From assembly GCA_004802705.1 (NCBI GenBank), contig SGPL01000563.1:1-21154 (forward strand): a stretch of 21,154 bases of DNA, in the 5' to 3' direction. The notes beneath the pieces were generated by a model, which made no database searches, was not told the DNA's origin, and was given only the letters and a program-made list of their open reading frames with translations. The translations under genes were made by a program, and so were the position numbers. The stretch is from Bondarzewia mesenterica (lineage: Eukaryota; Basidiomycota; Agaricomycetes; Russulales; Bondarzewiaceae). Positions within the stretch are counted from its first letter, which is position 1, and each line of letters begins with the position of its first letter. Shown one piece after another: positions 19,580-21,154 of this stretch.

Positions 19580-19795
19580 TTAAGCCAAGCTCATCTTTCT
19601 ATACACCAGCTTGCTAAGATTAGAGATGGCTGTGCTTGCCTTTAGATGTTCTGAGTCCAACTCCTTGTATTTGGTTAAAATGTCATCATTTACCTCGAGA
19701 TGGAGCATCACAAGTCTATTGGATTTTGTATTTACATGGCAGAAAGATCCATCATGTGACTTACACATTCCGATGCATTTACTCCTGCTGGACAT
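19580..19795 (-). pseudogene. Hypothetical 71-residue open frame
   Basis: Open minus-strand frame with an ATG start. It has three cysteines near the start (KCIGMCKSHDGSFCHVN) and a charged, helix-like end (DILTKYKELDSEHLKAST). It lies just upstream of the copia LTR promoter on the opposite strand and might be chance coding sense within LTR U3 or part of another remnant. No family is recognised. Confidence 0.25.
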
Positions 19796-19826
19796 GATGA
19801 TGCCCTAAGTGTCAATTCTTTTTAAC

Positions 19827-20043
19827 TATATAAATACCTGATACCCTCTATAATACCTTCCTCAGTTGTTTCTCCACTACACTACAACTGAGGTATGCTA
19901 GCTGCTATTTTTTCATTATTTTTATTACCACTCACACACCTATTACTTACTAAATAAGGTTCAGATAGGTATGTAATAAAGTCATTTCTCTACTATACTA
20001 TGACTGAGATAGGGTTCAGATAGTCGAGATATAACTTCCAACA
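19827..20043 (+). mobile_element. End of the Ty1/copia 5' LTR (promoter to LTR end)
   Basis: TATATAAATA (19827-19836) is a good TATA box. The LTR end is best placed at CTTCCAACA (to 20043), since copia LTRs often end in TTCCAACA. Two related blocks, TCTCCACTACACTACAACTG (starting about 19871) and TCTCTACTATACTATGACTG (starting about 19987), and two GGTTCAGATAG copies, make an internal duplication of the kind seen in LTR U3/R regions. The 5' end of the LTR (expected TGTTGGAA) was not found with confidence. Confidence 0.5.
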
Positions 20044-20165
20044 GATTATGGGCCTTGCATAATGCATAATTTTCTCATAGCACTATCTCTATGACCTTTA
20101 TGCTGCACTTTCTCATCTATTTCTGATGCATACTTTCTTGCTAGGTGGCTGCTATATCTCTCCCT
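20044..20165 (+). other. Primer-binding region and leader of the copia element
   Basis: GATTATGGGCC directly after the LTR end is where minus-strand priming should occur. I cannot assign the tRNA without a tRNA set. The following 100 bp are a pyrimidine-rich leader up to the Gag frame. Confidence 0.35.
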
Positions 20166-21154
20166 CATTCAGTCTCACTCCCTGATGATGAGAACTTTAC
20201 ACCCACATAACCCACTATCGTGCATCACAATGTCTCTAAATATGAATCTGATATCTCGAGACCTAGTACTCAGAAGTCTATGAAGCAAGCTATGCCATTT
20301 TTAGAACCTATAATCAATCATCCCCTGCTATTTTTAGAGCCTATGATGACTCATCCCTGCCATAACACCTATCTGTCCATTGCCTCCACTCACTCTAGTT
20401 CAAAATCTGACTCTGATGATATTGATCTTATGTCGATTCTCAATCTGAAAGCTCAATCATCTCTGTCGTTTAAAGCAGAATCAAAACTGTAAACCCAACT
20501 TTAAACTGCTGAGTCCCATTTTGGAGATTTCTCCTCACTCACTGATGATAATTATGACATCTAGGTTAAAAATTGCTTGACTTGTGTCGAGCTCCTAACA
20601 TACAGTGCACTCATCACCACTGATCAGGCAGATTTTAGAATTCTCACTCCACGACATGCATATATTTAAAAATAGACTGACTTAATGATAAAGAACCTCA
20701 TTCTCTCTCAGTTAACTCATCTCATCCATTGATGGATGAAGAACTTTCATAAGGACTTTACTACTACTCGATCCCTCTGGCTGGCCATCCGAGATGAATT
20801 CATTGATAAGAGCATTGTTGCACAAGTCAATGCTATCTGTTGTGCACTCAGCCACACATTTCCTATTAGTTCTTTCCTCATCATGATCTGGGATGATATC
20901 ATTGCTGATATGGATCATGTCTTTGAGAATGGTAGCCTCATGCAAGAGAGCTTGATAGTTGTGATTGGCTTACAGGCCCTCTTTGCTCATTATCCTGATA
21001 TCTGTCAGATGTTTCAGACTATCAGTGATTTTTCTATCATCACATTCTGCCACTGCCTTGAGGCTTTGAATAAGAATTGCACTGAGCAATCTGATAAATA
21101 CTCACGTAGATGGTCACAATTCATCGACTTTACTATAGCTATCACTACATCATC
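20166..21154 (+). pseudogene. Ty1/copia Gag, partial, interrupted by stops
   Basis: A single frame (codons starting at 20220, 20223 and so on) runs to the window end with about seven stops and no frameshift. It encodes a Ser/Thr-rich N-terminus, then SSLTDDNYDI, stop, VKNCLTCVELLTYSAL (like the family's L..NY..W start), then RSLWLAIRDEFIDKS, WDDIIADMDHVFENGSLMQE and IVVIGLQALFAHYPD, which follow the retrotransposon Gag (UBN2/Retrotran_gag_2) pattern W..L...F..S, I......L...G, L..LP..Y. Gag packages element RNA into virus-like particles. The stop after DNYDI sits at the conserved Trp (TGG to TAG). Pol would lie beyond the window. Confidence 0.75.

Noticed and set aside
19488..20043. Copia LTR starting at TGTTGGTAAA (19488)
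   Set aside because: It resembles the expected TGTTGGAA start, but there is no flanking duplication to support it and other starts are equally possible.
1..21154. tRNA, rRNA or other structured RNA genes
   Set aside because: I looked for tRNA A/B-box pairs and rRNA-like blocks and found none convincing.

Overview
The window reads as a piece of a fungal nuclear genome, most likely a basidiomycete (probably Agaricomycetes). The grounds are one housekeeping gene split by 20 very short introns (47-73 nt), with frequent CTGA-type branch points, followed by a block of decayed Helitron, Ty3/gypsy and Ty1/copia sequence. The species cannot be named from the sequence.

Region 1 (about 1-4,700) is GC-balanced and holds a single plus-strand gene for valyl-tRNA synthetase (VAS1/VARS type). 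I could trace 21 exons from residue 1 to the C-terminal coiled coil. The first ATG opens a mitochondrial-presequence-like N-terminus and a second in-frame ATG follows 26 codons later, so one gene probably supplies both the mitochondrial and the cytosolic enzyme. Read literally, the gene carries three +1 shifts, each in a run of A, plus one GC-AG intron.

Region 2 (about 4,900 to the end) is AT-rich, almost free of CpG, and made of old mobile elements lying in and beside each other. In order: an unrecognised minus-strand coding remnant (5,118-5,640); a Helitron/PIF1-type helicase remnant (5,777-8,175, minus) split by a solo LTR with a perfect 5-bp target duplication (7,506-7,857); a possible LTR edge at 8,181; a charged coiled-coil coding remnant (9,230-9,860, minus); a Ty3/gypsy integrase end with chromodomain (10,141-10,600, minus); a satellite array of alternating 47- and 55-bp steps (10,825-11,665); an AT-rich stretch with no readable gene; a minus-strand coding remnant whose end is a 15-bp repeat (13,424-14,215); a Ty3/gypsy pol remnant with protease-RT linker, RT and RNase H (15,240-16,690, plus) followed by a polypurine tract and probable LTR; a 370-bp inverted-repeat element; a 145-bp tandem repeat; a low-complexity stretch; an intron-bearing coding remnant; and the 5' end of a Ty1/copia element (LTR end, primer site region, Gag) that runs off the window.

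Decay in region 2 has a clear signature. Where a protein family lets me predict the original residue, most stops are explained by one C-to-T or G-to-A change (CGA to TGA, CAG to TAG, TGG to TAG/TGA). The isolated N bases at 6,904-12,027 sit at C/T or G/A variable positions wherever I can test them. This fits cytosine-methylation or RIP-like mutation. I found no wholly new biological system. The best leads are the transition-biased decay with coded ambiguities, the alternating satellite, the inverted-repeat element and the two unrecognised coding remnants.
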